Source of the DNA: Colletes latitarsis
Lineage: Eukaryota; Arthropoda; Insecta; Hymenoptera; Colletidae
DNA: 64,000 bases
Direction: 5' to 3'
Assembly: GCF_051014445.1 (NCBI RefSeq)
Contig: NW_027488369.1
Location: 13,162,001-13,226,000 of the forward strand
Shown here piece after piece: positions 50,001-62,574 of this stretch. The notes under the pieces were generated by a model. That model made no database searches. It saw only the letters and a list, made by a program, of their open reading frames with translations, and was not told where the DNA came from. The stretch's first letter is position 1. Each line of letters opens with the position of its first letter. The translations under genes and the position numbers were made by a program.

Positions 50001-50296
50001 ATTAAACTGGTTGCGATTAATATTTTAGAGGATAACGCCGGTTATGTCTGGGTTAGGTCTGGTATTTGCCCTCATCTGGCACGTACTTTCGCATTATTCG
50101 CATACTTGTTGGCCAGATCCTGGCCTTTTTCTGGTTTGGATCACGTAGTAACGCGGTACCACACCGAAACAGTCAATTAAACCTGGTTGCGATTACTATT
50201 TTGGAGGATAACGTCGGTTATGTCTGGGTTTGGTCTGGTATTTGCAATCATCTGGCTCATACTTTCGCGTTTTTCGCATACTTCTTGGCCAGATCC
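47063..50296 (+). repeat. Large duplicated region, copy 2, parts 3-5
   Basis: Successive pieces pair with 32,412-33,125 (offset 14,651), 33,178-34,156 (offset 14,827) and 34,080-34,765 (offset 15,531). Between the last two pieces this copy has about four more monomers (roughly 48,984-49,610), including the near-unique 'gtagttttaagagtcc' near 49,267 and 'gggttcctttctg' near 49,596. Confidence 0.86.
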
Positions 50297-50299
50297 TGG

Positions 50300-50902
50300 G
50301 TTTTTTTCTGGTTTGGATCACGTAGTAATGTGGTACCACACTGTCAATAAAAGCTGGTTCCGATTAATAGTTTAGAGGATAACGCCGGTTATGGCTGGGT
50401 TAGGTCTGGTATTTGCCCTCATCTGGCTCGTACTTTCGCGTTTTCCGCATTGTTGTTGGTCAGATCCTGGGTTTTTTTCTGGTTTGGATCTCGTATTAAA
50501 GTGGTACCACACCGAAACAGTTAATTAAACCTGGTTGCGATTAATATTTTAGAGGATAACGCCGGTTATGTCTCGGTTAGGTCTGGGATTTGCCCTCATC
50601 TGCCTCTTACAATCGCACTTTTCGCATACTTGTTGGCCAGATCCTGGGCTTTTTCTGGTTTGGATCACGTAGTAATGTGGTACCACACTGTCAATAAAAG
50701 CTGGTTCCGATTAATGGTTTAGAGGATAACGCCGGTTATGCCTGGGTTAGGTCTGGTATTTGCAATCACCCGGCTCATACATTCGCGTTTTTCGCATACT
50801 TGTTGGCCAGATCCTGGGCTTTTTCTGGTTTGGATCTCGTCGTATTGTGGTACCACACCGAAACAGTCTATTAAACCTGGTTGCGATTACTATTTTAGAG
50901 GA
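50300..50902 (+). repeat. Third large copy, left part
   Basis: Matches about 44,190-44,780 at an offset of 6,114 bp (35 monomers): 'gggtttttttctgg', 'gatctcgtattaaagtgg', 'aatcacccggctc' and 'cacgtcgtattg'/'ctcgtcgtattg'. Relative to copy 2 about four monomers (44,780-45,485) are missing at its right edge. Confidence 0.87.
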
Positions 50903-52475
50903 TAACGCCGGTTATGTCTGGGTTAGGTCTGGTATTTGCCCTCATCTGGCACGTACTTTCGCATAATTCGCATACTTGTTGGCCAGATCCTGCCCTTTTT
51001 CTGGTTTGGATCTCGTAGTAACGCGGTACCATACCGAAACAGTCAATTAAACCTGGTTGCGATTACTATTTTGGAGGATAACGTCGGTTATGTCTGGGTT
51101 TGGTCTGGTATTTGCCCTCATCTGGCTCGTACTTTCGCGTTTTTCGCATTGTTGTTTGTCAGATCCTGGGTTTTTTCTGGTTTGGATCCCGTAGTAATGT
51201 GGTACCACACCGAAACAGTCAATTAAACCTGGTTGCGATTAATATTTTAGAGGATAACGCCGGTTATGTCACGGTTAGGTCTGGCATTTGTCCTCATCTG
51301 GCTCATACTTTCGCGTTTATCGCATACTTGTTGGCCAGATCCAGGCCTTTTTCTGGTTTGGATCACGTAGTAATGTGGTACCACACTGGAACAGTCAATA
51401 GAAGCTGGTTCCGATTAGTATTTTAGAGGATAACGCTGGTTATGTCTGGGTCAGTTCTTGTATTTGCAATCATCTGGCTCATACATTCGCCTTTTTCGCA
51501 TACTTGTTGGCCAGAACCTGGGCTTTTTCTGGTTTGGATCACGTAGTAATGTGGTACCACACTGTCAATAAAAGCTGGTTCCGATTAATAGTTTAGAGGA
51601 TAACGCCGGTTATGTCTGGGTTAGGTCTGGTATTTGCCCTCATCTGGCTCGTACTTTCGCATTTTTCGCATTGTTGTTGGCCAGAACCTGTCCTTTTTCA
51701 GGTTTGGATCACGTAGTAACGCGGCACCACACCGAAACAGTCAATTAAACCTGGTTCGGATTAATATTTTAGAGGATACGCCGGTTATGTCTCGGTTAGG
51801 TCTGGGATTTGCCCTGATCTGGCTCGTACTTTCGCATTTTTCGCATCCTTGTTGGCCAGATCCTGGCCTTTTTCTGGATTGGATCACGTAGTAATGCGGT
51901 ACCACACCGAAACAGTCAATTAAACTGGTTGCGATAAATATTTTAGAGGATAACGCCGGTTATGTCTCGGTTAGGTCTGGGATTTGCCCTCATCTGCCTC
52001 TTACAATCGCACTTTTCGCATACTTGTTGGCCAGATCCTGGGCCTTTTCTTGTTTGGATCACGTAGTAGTGTGGTACCACACTGTCAATAAAAGCTGGTT
52101 CCGCTTAGTATTCTAGAGGATAACGCTGGTTATGCCTGGGTTAGTTCTGGTATTTGCAATCATCTGGCTCATACTTTCGCGTTTTCCGCATACTTGTTGG
52201 CCAGATCCTGGGTTTTTTCTGGTTTGCATCACGTAGTATTGTGGTACCACACCAAACAGTCAATTGAACCTGGTTGCGATTAATATTTTAGAGGATAACG
52301 CCGGTTATGTCTGGGTCAGGTCTGGGATTTGTCCTCATCTGGCACGTACTTTCGCATTATTCGCATACTAGTTGGCCAGATCCTGGCCTTTTTCTGGTTT
52401 GGATCACGTAGTAACGCGGTACCACACCGGAACAGTCAATTAAACCTGGTTGCGATTACTATTTTGGAGGATAAC
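50903..52475 (+). repeat. 9-monomer block, third of three copies
   Basis: Matches 45,490-47,062 at an offset of 5,413 bp with the shared private indels. Right after it one monomer present in both other copies (47,063-47,238 in copy 2) is missing and the match resumes at an offset of 5,237 bp. Confidence 0.93.
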
Positions 52476-53871
52476 GTCTGTTAAGTCTCGGTTAGGTCTG
52501 GGATTTGCCCTCATCTGGCTCGTACTTTCGCATTTTTCGCATACTTGTTGGCCAGATCCCGGCCTTTTTCTGGATTGGAACACGTAGTAATGCGGTACCA
52601 CACCGAAACAGTCAATTAAACTGGTTGCGATAAATATTTTAGAGGATAACGCCGGTTATGTCAGGGTTGGGTCTGGTATTTGCCCTCATCTGGCTCGTAT
52701 TTTCGCGTCTTTCGCATACTTGTTGGCCAGATCCTGGCCTTTTTCTGGTTTGGATCCCGTAGTAATGATAGTCCACACGGAAACAGTCAATTAAACTGGT
52801 TGCGATAAATATTTTAGAGGATAACGCCGGTTATGCCTGGGTTAGTTCTGGTATTTGCAATCATCTGGCTCATACATTCGCGTTTTTCGCATACTTGTTG
52901 GCCAGATCCTGGGCTTTTTCTGGTTTGGATCACGTAGTAATGCGGTACCACACCGAAACAGTCAATTAAACTGGTTGCGATAAATATTTTAGAGGATAAC
53001 GCCGGTTATGTCTCGGTTAGGTCTGGGATTTGCCCTCATCTGCCTCTTACAATCGCACTTTTCGCATACTTGTTGGCCAGATCCTGGGCTTTTTCTTGTT
53101 TGGATCACGTAGTAGTGTGGTACCACACTGTCAATAAAAGCTGGTTCCGCTTAGTATTCTAGAGGATAACGCTGGTTATGCCTGGGTTAGTTCTGGTATT
53201 TGCAATCATCTGGCTCATACTTTCGCGTTTTCCGCATACTTGTTGGCCAGATCCTGGGTTTTTTCTGGTTTGCATCACGTAGTATTGTGGTACCACACCA
53301 AACAGTCAATTGAACCTGGTTGCGATTAATATTTTAGAGGATAACGCCGGTTATGTCTGGGTTAGGTCTGGTATTTGCCCTCATCTGGCTCGTATTTTCG
53401 CGTCTTTCGCATACTTGTTGGCCAGATCCTGGCCTTTTTCTGGTTTGGATCCCGTAGTAATGATAGTCCACACGGAAACAGTCAATTAAACTGGTTGCGA
53501 TTACTATTTTGGAGGATAACGTCGGTTATGTCTGGGTTTGGTCTGGTATTTGCAATCATCTGGCTCATACTTTCGCGTTTTTCGCATACTTGTTGGCCAG
53601 ATCCTGGGTTTTTTCTGTTTTGGATCCCGTAGTAATGAGGTACCACACCGAAGCAGTCAATTAAACCTGGTTGCGATTACTATTTTGGAGGATAACGCCG
53701 GTTATGTCTCCGGTAGGTCTGGGATTTGTCCACATCTGGCTCGTACTTTCGCGTTTTTTGCATACTTGTTGGCCAGATCCTGGCCTTTTTCTGGTTTGGA
53801 TCCCGTAGTAATGTGGTTCCACACCGAAACAGTCAATTAAACCTGGTTGCGATTAATATTTTAGAGAATAA
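52476..53871 (+). repeat. Third large copy, middle part with a local re-duplication
   Basis: 52,476-52,795 pairs with 47,239-47,558. Then about 52,974-53,350 repeats 51,928-52,304 of the same copy (offset 1,046, six monomers), including 'agtattctagagg' and 'cacaccaaacagtcaattga', giving a fourth partial copy of those units. 53,500-53,790 is repeated at 54,718-55,008 (offset 1,218, seven monomers; marker 'gtctccggtaggtc'). Confidence 0.85.
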
Positions 53872-56530
53872 CGCCGGTTATGTCTCGGTTAGGTCTGGGA
53901 TTTGCCCTCATCTGGCTCGTACTTTCGCATTTTTCGCATACTTGTTGGCCAGATCCTGGCTTTTTTCTGGATTGGATCACGTAGTAATTCGGTACCACAC
54001 CGAAACAATCAATTAAACTGGATGCGATAAATATTTTAGAGGATAACGCCGGTTATGTCTCGGTTAGGTCTGGGATTTGCCCTCATCTGCCTCTTACAAT
54101 CGCACTTTTGGCATACTTGTTGGCCAGATCCTAGGCTTTTTCTTGTTCGGATCACGTAGTAGTGTGGTACCACACTGTCAATAAAAGCTGGTTCCGCTTA
54201 GTATTTTAGAGGATAACGCTGGTTATGCCTGGGTTAGTTCTGGTATTTGCAATCATCTGGCTCATACTTTCGCGTTTTTCGCATACTTGTTGGCCAGATC
54301 CTGAGTTTTTTCTGTTTTGGATCCCGTAGTAATGAGAGTCCACACCGAAACAGTCAATTAAACTGGTTGCGATTAATATTTTAGAGGATAACGCCGGTTA
54401 TGTCTGGGTTAGGTCTGGTATTTGCCCTCATATGGCACGTACTTTCGCATTATTCGCATACTTGTTGGCCAGATCCTAGGCTTTTTCTGGTTTGGATCAC
54501 GTAGTAATGTGGTACCGCACTGTCAATAGAAGCTGGTTCCGATTAATAGTTTAGAGGATAACGCCGGTTATGTCTGGGTTAGGTCTGGTATTTGCCCTCA
54601 TCTGGCACGTACTTTCGCATTATTCGCATACTTGTTGGCCAGATCCTGGCCTTTTTCTGGTTTGGATCACGTAGTAACGCGGTACCACACCGAAACAGAC
54701 AATTAAACCTGGTTGCGATTACTATTTTGGAGGATAACTTCGGTTATGTCTGGGTTTGGTCTGGTATTTGCAATCATCTGGCTCATACTTTCGCGTTTTT
54801 CGCATACTTGTTGGCCAGATCCTGGGTTTTTTCTGTTTTGGATCCCGTAGAAATGAGGTACCACACCGAAGCAGTCAATTAAACCTGGTTGCGATTACTA
54901 TTTTGGAGGATAACGCCGGTTATGTCTCCGGTAGGTCTGGGATTTGTCCACATCTGGCTCGTACTTTCGCGTTTTTTGCATACTTGTTGGCCAGATCCTG
55001 GCCTTTTTCTGGTTTGGATCACGTAGTAACGCGGTACCACACCGAAACAGTCAATTAAACCTGGTTGCGATTACTATTTTGAAGGATAACTTCGGTTATG
55101 TCTGGGTTTGGTCTGGTATTTGCAATCATCTGGCTCATACTTTCGCGTTTTTCGCATATTTGTTGGCCAGATCCTGGGTTTTTTCTGTTTTGGATCCCGT
55201 AGTAATGAGGTACCACACCGAAACAGTCAATTAAACCTGGTTGCGATTACTATTTTGGAGGATAACGCCGGTTATGTCTCGGGTAGGTCTGGGATTTGTC
55301 CTCATCTGGCTCGTACTTTCGCGTTTTTCGCATACTTGTTGGCCAGTTCATGGCCTTTTTCTGGTTTGGATCCCGTAGTAATGTGGTTCCACACCGAAAC
55401 AGTCAATTAAACCTGGCTGCGATTAATATTTTAGAGGATAACGCCGGTTATGTCTCGGTTAGGTCTGGCATTTGTCCTCATCTGGCTCGTACTTTCGCGT
55501 TTTTCGCATACTTCTTGGCCAGATCCTGGCCTTTTTCTGCTTTGGATCCCGTAGCAATGAGAGTCCACACCGAAACAGTCAATTAAACTGGTTGCGTTTA
55601 ATATTTTAGAGGATAACGCCGGTTATGTCTGGGTTAGGTCTGGGATTTGCAATCATCTGGCTCATACATTCGCGTTTTTCGCATACTTGTTGGCCAGATC
55701 CTGGGCTTTTTCTGGTTTGGATCACGTAGTAATGTGGTACCACACCGAAACAGTCAATTAAACCTGGTTGCGATTAATATTTTAGAGGATAACCCCGGTT
55801 ATGTCTCGGTTAGGTCTGGTATTTGCCCTCATCTGGCACGTACTTTCGCATTATTCGCATACTTCTTGGCCAGATCCTGGGTTTTTTCTGTTTTGGATCC
55901 CGTAGTAATGAGGTACCACACCGAAACAGTCAATTAAACCTGGTTGCGATTACTATTTTGGAGGATAACGTCTGTTATGTTTCGGTTAGGTCTGGCATTT
56001 GTCCTCATCTGGCTCGTACTTTCGCGTTTTTCGCATACTTGTTGGCCAGATCCTGGCCTTTTTCTGTATTGGAACACGTAGTAATGCGGTACCACACCGA
56101 AACAGTCAATTAAACTGGTTGCGATAAATATTTTAGACGATAACGCCGGTTATGTCTGGGTTAGGTCTGGTATTTGCCCTCATCTGGCTCGTATTTTCGC
56201 GTTTTTCGCATACTTTGTTGGCCAGATCCTGGCCTTTTTCTGGTTTGGATCCCGTAGTAATGATAGTCCACACGGAAACAGTCAATTAAACTTATTGCGA
56301 TTAATATTTTAGAGGATAGCGCCGGTTATGTCTGGGTTAGGTCTGGTATTTGCCCTCATCTGGCACGTACTTTCGCATTATTCGCATACTTGTTGGCCAG
56401 ATCCTGGCCTTTTTCTGGTTGGGATCACGTAGTAACGCGGTACCACACCGAAACAGGCAATTAAACCTGGTTGCGATTACTATTTTGGAGGATAACGTCG
56501 GTTATGTCTGGGTTTGGTCTGGTATTCGCA
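53872..56530 (+). repeat. Third large copy, right part
   Basis: Pairs with 47,940-49,074 at an offset of 5,932 and then with 48,695-50,246 at about 6,284. The 352-bp step is exactly two monomers, so a dimer has been duplicated inside this copy near 55,006. One added T occurs in 'catactttgttgg' near 56,211. 49,446-49,660 of copy 2 is not matched well. Confidence 0.86.
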
Positions 56531-58569
56531 ATCATCTGGCTCATACTTTCGCGTTTTTCGCATACTTGTTGGCCAGATCCTGGGTTTTTTCTGTTTTGGA
56601 TCCCGTAGTAATGAGGCACCACACCGAAACAGTCAATTAAACCTGGTTGCGATTACTATTTTGGAGGATAACGCCGGTTATGTCTCGGGTAGGTCTGGGA
56701 TTTGTCCTCATCTGGCTCGTACTTTCGCGTTTTTTGCATACTTGCTGGCCAGATCCTGGCCTTTTTCTGGTTTGGATCCCGTAGTAATGTGGTTCCACAC
56801 CGAAACAGTCAATTAAACCTGGTTGCGATTAATATTTTAGAGAATAACGCCGGTTATGTCTCGGTTAGGACTGGGATTTGCCCTCATCTGGCTCGTACAT
56901 TCGCATTTTTCGCATACTTGTTGGCCAGATCCTGGCCTTTTTCTGGGTTGGATCACGTAGTAATGTGGTACCACACTGTCAATAAAAGCTGGTTCCGATT
57001 AATAGTTTAGAGGATAACGCCGGTTATGTCTGGGTTAGGTCTGGGATTTGCCCTCATCTGCCTCTTACAATCGCACTTTTCGCATACTTGTTGGCCAGAT
57101 CCTGGGCTTTTGGATCCCGTAGTAATGAGAGTCCACGCCGAAACAATCAATTAAACCTGGTTGCGATTACTATTTTGGAGGATAACGCCGGTTATGTCTC
57201 GGGTAGGTCTGGTATTAGCCCTCATCTGGCTCGTATTTTCGCGTTTTTCGCATACTTGTTGGCCAGATCCTGGCCTTTTTCTGGTTTGGATCCCGTAGTA
57301 ATGATAGTCCACACGGAAACAGTCAATTATACTGGTTGCGATTAATATTTTGGAGGATAACGCCAGTTATGTCTGGGCTAGGTCTGGTATTTGCCCTCAT
57401 CTGGCACTTACTTTCGCATTATTCGCATACTTGTTGGCCAGATCCTGGCCTTTTTCTGGTTGGGATCACGTAGTACCGCGGTACCACACCGGAACAGTCT
57501 ATTAAGCCTGGTTGCGATTACTATTTTGGAGGATAACGTCGGTTATGACTGGGTTTGGTCTGGTATTTGCAATCATCTGGCTCATACTTTCGCGTTTTTC
57601 GCATACTTGTTGGCCAGATCCTGGGTTTTTTCTGTTTTTGATCCCGTAGTAATGAGGTACCACACCGAAACAGTCAATTAAACCTGGTTGCGATTACTAT
57701 TTTGGAGGATAACGCCGGTTATGCCTCGGTTAGGTCTGGCATTTATCCTCATCTGGTTCGTACTTTCGCGTTTTTCGCATACTTGATGGCCAGATCCTGG
57801 CCTTCTTCTGGTTTGGATCACGTAGTAACGCGGTACCACACCGAAACAGTCAATTAAACCTGGTTGCGATTACTATTTTGGGAGATAACGTCGGTTATGT
57901 CTGGGTTTGGTCTGGTATTTGGAATCATCTGGCTCATACTTTAGCGTTTTTCGCATACTTGTTAGCCAGATCCTGGGTTTTTTCCGTTTTGGATCTCGTA
58001 GTAATGAGAGTCCACACCGAAACAGTCAATTAATCTGGTTGCGATTAATATTTTAGAGGATAACGCCGGTTATGTCTGGATTAGGTCTGGTATTTGCCCT
58101 CATCGGGCACGTACTTTCGCATTTTTCGCATACTTGTTGGCCAGATCCTGGCCTTTTTCTGGTTTGGATCACGTAGTAATGTGGTACCACACTGTCAATA
58201 AAAGCTGATTCCGATTAATAGTTTAGAGGATAACGCCGGTTATGTCTGGGTTAGGTCTGGTATTTGCCCTCATCTGGCACGAACTTTCGCATTTTTCGCA
58301 TACTTGTTGGCCAGATCCTGGCCTTTTTCTGGTTTGGATCACGTAGTAACGCGGTACCACTTCGAAACAGTCAATTAAACCTGGTTGCGATTACTATTTT
58401 GGAGGATAACGTTGGTTATGTTTGGGTTTGGTCTGGTATTTGCAATCATCTGGCTCATACTTTCGCGTTTTTCGCATACTTGTTGGCCAGATCCTGGGTT
58501 TTTTCTGTTTTGGATCCCGTAGTAACGAGGTACCACGTCGAAACAGTCAATTAAACCTGGCTGCGATTA
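56531..58569 (+). repeat. Diverged satellite monomers with an 8-bp deletion
   Basis: About twelve units in register. One unit lacks 8 bp between the T-tract and GGATCC: 'gggcttttggatcccgt' at about 57,104-57,120. Other private changes are 'attttgggagataacg' near 57,872 and 'accacttcgaaacag' near 58,359. No other element is seen. Confidence 0.82.
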
Positions 58570-59199
58570 ATATTTTAGAGGACAACGCCGGTTATGTCTC
58601 GGTTAGGTCTGGCATTTGTCCTCATCTGGCTCGTACTTTCGCGTTTTTCGCATACTTCTTGGCCAGATCCTGGCCTTTTTCTGGTTTGGATCACGTAGTA
58701 ACGCGGTACCACACCGAAACAGTCAATTAAACCTGGTTGCGATTACTATTTTGGAGGATAACGTCTGTTATGTCTCGGTTAGGTCTGGGATTTGCCCTCA
58801 TCTGACTCGTACAATCGCACTTTTCGCATACTTGTTGGCCAGATCCTGGGTTTTTCCTGTTTTGGATCCCGTAGTAATGAGGTTCCACACCGAAACAGTC
58901 AACTAAACTGGTTGCGATTAATATTTTAGAGGACAACGCCGGTTATGTCTCGGTTAGGTCTGGCATTTGTCCTCATCTGGCTCGTACTTTCGCGATTTTC
59001 GCATACTTCTTGGCCAGATCCTGGCCTTTTTCTGGTTTGGATCACGTAGTAACGCGGTACCACACCGAAACAGTCAATTAAACCTGGTTGCGATTACTAT
59101 TTTGGAGGATAACGTCTGTTATGTCTCGGTTAGGTCTGGGATTTGCCCTCATCTGACTCGTACAATCGCACTTTTCGCATACTTGTTGGCCAGATCCTG
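58570..59199 (+). repeat. 351-bp dimer tandem duplication
   Basis: 58,570-58,848 matches 58,921-59,199 at an offset of 351 bp (two monomers). The rare 'gaggacaacgccgg' near 58,579 and 58,930 and 'tctgactcgtacaatcgc' appear in both. The segment 58,849-58,921 ('tttttcctgttttgg', 'cagtcaactaaactgg') recurs near 59,369-59,441, three monomers on. Confidence 0.88.
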
Positions 59200-60317
59200 G
59201 GCTTTTTCTGGGTTGGATCACGTAATAATGTGGTACCACACTGTCAATAAAAGCTGGCTCCCCTTAGTATTTTAGAGGATAACGCTGGTAATGCCGGGGT
59301 TAGTCCTGGTATTTGCAATCATCTGGCTCATACTTTCGCGTTTTTCGCATACTTGTTGGCCAGATCCTGGGTTTTTCCTGTTTTGGATCCCGTAGTAATG
59401 AGGTTCCACACCGAAACAGTCAACTAAACTGGTTGCGATTAATATTTCAGAGGATAACGCCGGTTATGTCTGGGTTAGGTCTGGTATTTGCCCTCATCTG
59501 GCACGTACTTTCGCATTATTCGCATACTTGTTGGCTAGATCCTGGCCTTTTTCTGGTTTGGATCACGTAGTAACGCAGTACCACACCGAAACAGTCAATT
59601 AAACCTGGTTCGGATTAATATTTTAGAGGATAACGCCGGTTATGTCTCGGTTAGGTCTGGGATTTGTCCTCATCTGGCTCGTACTTTCGGGTTTTTCGCA
59701 TACTTGTTGGTCAGATCCAGGGTTTTTTCTGTTTTGGATCCCGTATGAATGAGGTTCCACACCGAAACAGTCAATAGAAGCTGGTTCCGATTAGTATTTT
59801 AGAGGATAACGCTGGTTATGTCTGGATTAGTTCTGGTATTTGCAATCAACTGGCTCATACATTCGCGTTTTTCGCACACTTGTTGGCCAGATCCTGGGCT
59901 TTTTCTGGTTTGGATCACGTTGTATTGTGGTACCACACCGAACGAGTCAATTAAACCTGGTTGCGATTACTATTTTGGAGGATAACGCCGGTTATGTCTC
60001 GGGTAGGTCTGGGATTTGTCCTCATCTGGCTCGTACTTTCGCGTTTTTCGCATACTTGTTGGCCAGATCCTGGCCTTTTTCTGGTTTGGATCACGTAGTA
60101 ATGTGGTACCACACTGAAACAGTCAATAGAAGCTGGTTCCGATTAGTATTTTAGAGGATAACGCTGGTTATGTCTGGATTAGTTCTGGTATTTGCAATCA
60201 ACTGGCTCATACATTCGCGTTTTTCGCATACTTGTTGGCCAGTTCCTGGCCTTTTTCTGGTTTGGACCCCGTAGTATTGTGGTACTACACCGAAACAGTC
60301 AATTAAACCTGGTTGCG
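59200..60317 (+). repeat. Satellite monomers with repeated 'caatcaactggctc' unit
   Basis: The unit 'tctggattagttctgg' + 'caatcaactggctc' occurs near 59,821 and 60,173 (352 bp apart), then again near 61,571 and 63,490. One unit has 'accgaacgagtcaatt' near 59,938. No other element is seen. Confidence 0.82.
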
Positions 60318-61000
60318 ATCCATATTTTAGAGGATACCGCCGGTTATGTCTGGGTTAGGTCTGGTATTTGCCCTCATCTGGCACGTACTTTCGCATTATT
60401 CGCATACTTGTTGGCCAGATCCTGGCCTTTTTCTGGTTTGGATCACGTAGTAACGCGGTACCACAGCGAAACAGTCAATTAAACCTGGTTGCGATTACTA
60501 TTTTGGAGGATAACGTCTGTTATGTCTCGGTTAGGTCTGGGATTTGCCCTCATCTGGCTCGTACTTTCGCATTTTTCGCATACATGTTGGCCAGATCCTG
60601 GCCTTTTTCTGGATTGGAACACGTAGTAATGCGGTACCACACCGAAACAGTCAATTAAACTGGTTGCGATAAATATTTTAGAGGATAACGCCGGTTATGT
60701 CTCGGTTAGGTCTGGGATTTGCCCTCATCGGCCTCGTACAATCGCACTTTTCGCATACTTGTTGGCCAGATCCTGGGCTTTTCCTTGTTTGGATCACGTA
60801 ATAATGTGGTACCACACTGTCAATAAAAGCTGGTTCCCCTTAGTATTTTAGAGGATAACGCTGGTTATGCCTGGGTTAGTTCTGGTATTTGCAATCATCT
60901 GGCTCATACTTTCACGTTTTTCGCATACTGGTTGGCCAGATCCTGGGTTTTTTCTGTTTTGTATCCCGTAGTAATGAGGTTCCACACCGAAACAGTCAAT
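60318..61000 (+). repeat. Duplicated block (9-monomer spacing), copy 1
   Basis: Matches 61,892-62,574 at an offset of 1,574 bp. Shared markers are 'gcgatccatattttagagg', 'gataccgccgg', 'cacagcgaaacag', 'catacatgttggcc', 'catcggcctcgtac' and 'ttttgtatcccg'. Confidence 0.9.
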
Positions 61001-61891
61001 TAAACTGGTTGCGATTAATATTTTAGAGGATAATGCCGGTTATGTCTGGGTTAGGTCTGGTATTTGCCCTCACCCGGCACGTACTTTCGCATTATTCGCA
61101 TACTTGTTGGCTAGATCCTGGCCTTTTTCTGGTTTGGATCACGTAGTAACGCGGTACCACACCGAAACAGTCAATTAAACCTGGTTGCGATAACTATTTT
61201 GGAGGATAACGTCGGTTATGTCTGGGTTTGGTCTGGTATTTGCAATCATCTGGCTCATACTTTCGCGTTTTTCGCATACTTGTTGGCCAGATCCTGGGTT
61301 TTTTCTGTTTCCGGTCCCGTAGTAATGAGGTTCCACACCGAAACAGTCAATTAAACTGGTTGCGATTAATATTTTAGAGAATAACGGCGGTTATGTCTCG
61401 GTTAGGTCTGGCATTTGTCCTCATCTGGCTCGTACTTTCGCGTTTTTCGCATACATCTTGGCCAGATCCTGGCCTTTTTCTGGTTTGGATCACGTAGTAA
61501 TGTGGTACCACACTGAAACAATCAATAGAAGCTGGTTCCGATTAGTATTTTAGAGGATAACGCTGGTTATGTCTGGATTAGTTCTGGTATTTGCAATCAA
61601 CTGGCTCATACATTCGCGTTTTTCGCATACTTGTTGGCCAGATCCTGGGCTTTTTCTGGTTTGGATCACGTAGTATTGTGGCACTACACCGAAACAGTCA
61701 ATTAAACCTGGTTGCGATTACTATTTTGGAGGAAAACGCCGGTTATGTCTCGGGTAGGTCTGGGATTTGTCCTCATCTGGCTCGTACTTTCGCGTTTTTC
61801 GCATACTTGTTGGCCAGTTCCTGGCCTTTTTCTGGTTTGGACCCCGTAGTAATGTGGTTCCACACCGAAACAGTCAATTAAACTGGTTGCG
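61001..61891 (+). repeat. Satellite monomers between the 1,574-bp-spaced copies
   Basis: Five units in register. Private variants include 'tttccggtcccgtag' near 61,308, 'gaataacggcgg' near 61,379 and 'ggaggaaaacgcc' near 61,729. No other element is seen. Confidence 0.8.
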
Positions 61892-62574
61892 ATCCATATT
61901 TTAGAGGATACCGCCGGTTATGTCTGGGTTAGGTCTGGTATTTGCCCTCATCTGGCACGTACTTTCGCATTATTCGCATACTTGTTGGCCAGATCCTGGC
62001 CTTTTTCTGGTTTGGATCACGTAGTAACGCGGTACCACAGCGAAACAGTCAATTAAACCTGGTTGCGATTACTATTTTGGAGGATAACGTCTGTTATGTC
62101 TCGGTTAGGTCTGGGATTTGCCCTCATCTGGCTCGTACTTTCGCATTTTTCGCATACATGTTGGCCAGATCCTGGCCTTTTTCTGGATTGGAACACGTAG
62201 TAATGCGGTACCACACCGAAACAGTCAATTAAACTGATTGCGATAAATATTTTAGAGGATAACGCCGGTTATGTCTCGGTTAGGTCTGGGATTTGCCCTC
62301 ATCGGCCTCGTACAATCGCACTTTTCGCAGACTTGTTGGCCAGATCCTGGGCTTTTTCTTGTTTGGATCACGTAATAATGTGGTACCACACTGTCAATAA
62401 AAGCTGGTTCCCCTTAGTATTTTAGAGGATAACGCTGGTTATGCCTGGGTTAGTTCTGGTATTTGCAATCATCTGGCTCATACTTTCACGTTTTTCGCAT
62501 ACTTGTTGGCCAGATCCTGGGTTTTTTCTGTTTTGTATCCCGTAGTAATGAGGTTCCACACCGAAACAGTCAAC
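61892..62574 (+). repeat. Duplicated block (9-monomer spacing), copy 2
   Basis: Second copy of 60,318-61,000. The match ends with 'cagtcaactgaacagg' here against 'cagtcaattaaactgg' in copy 1. Confidence 0.9.
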
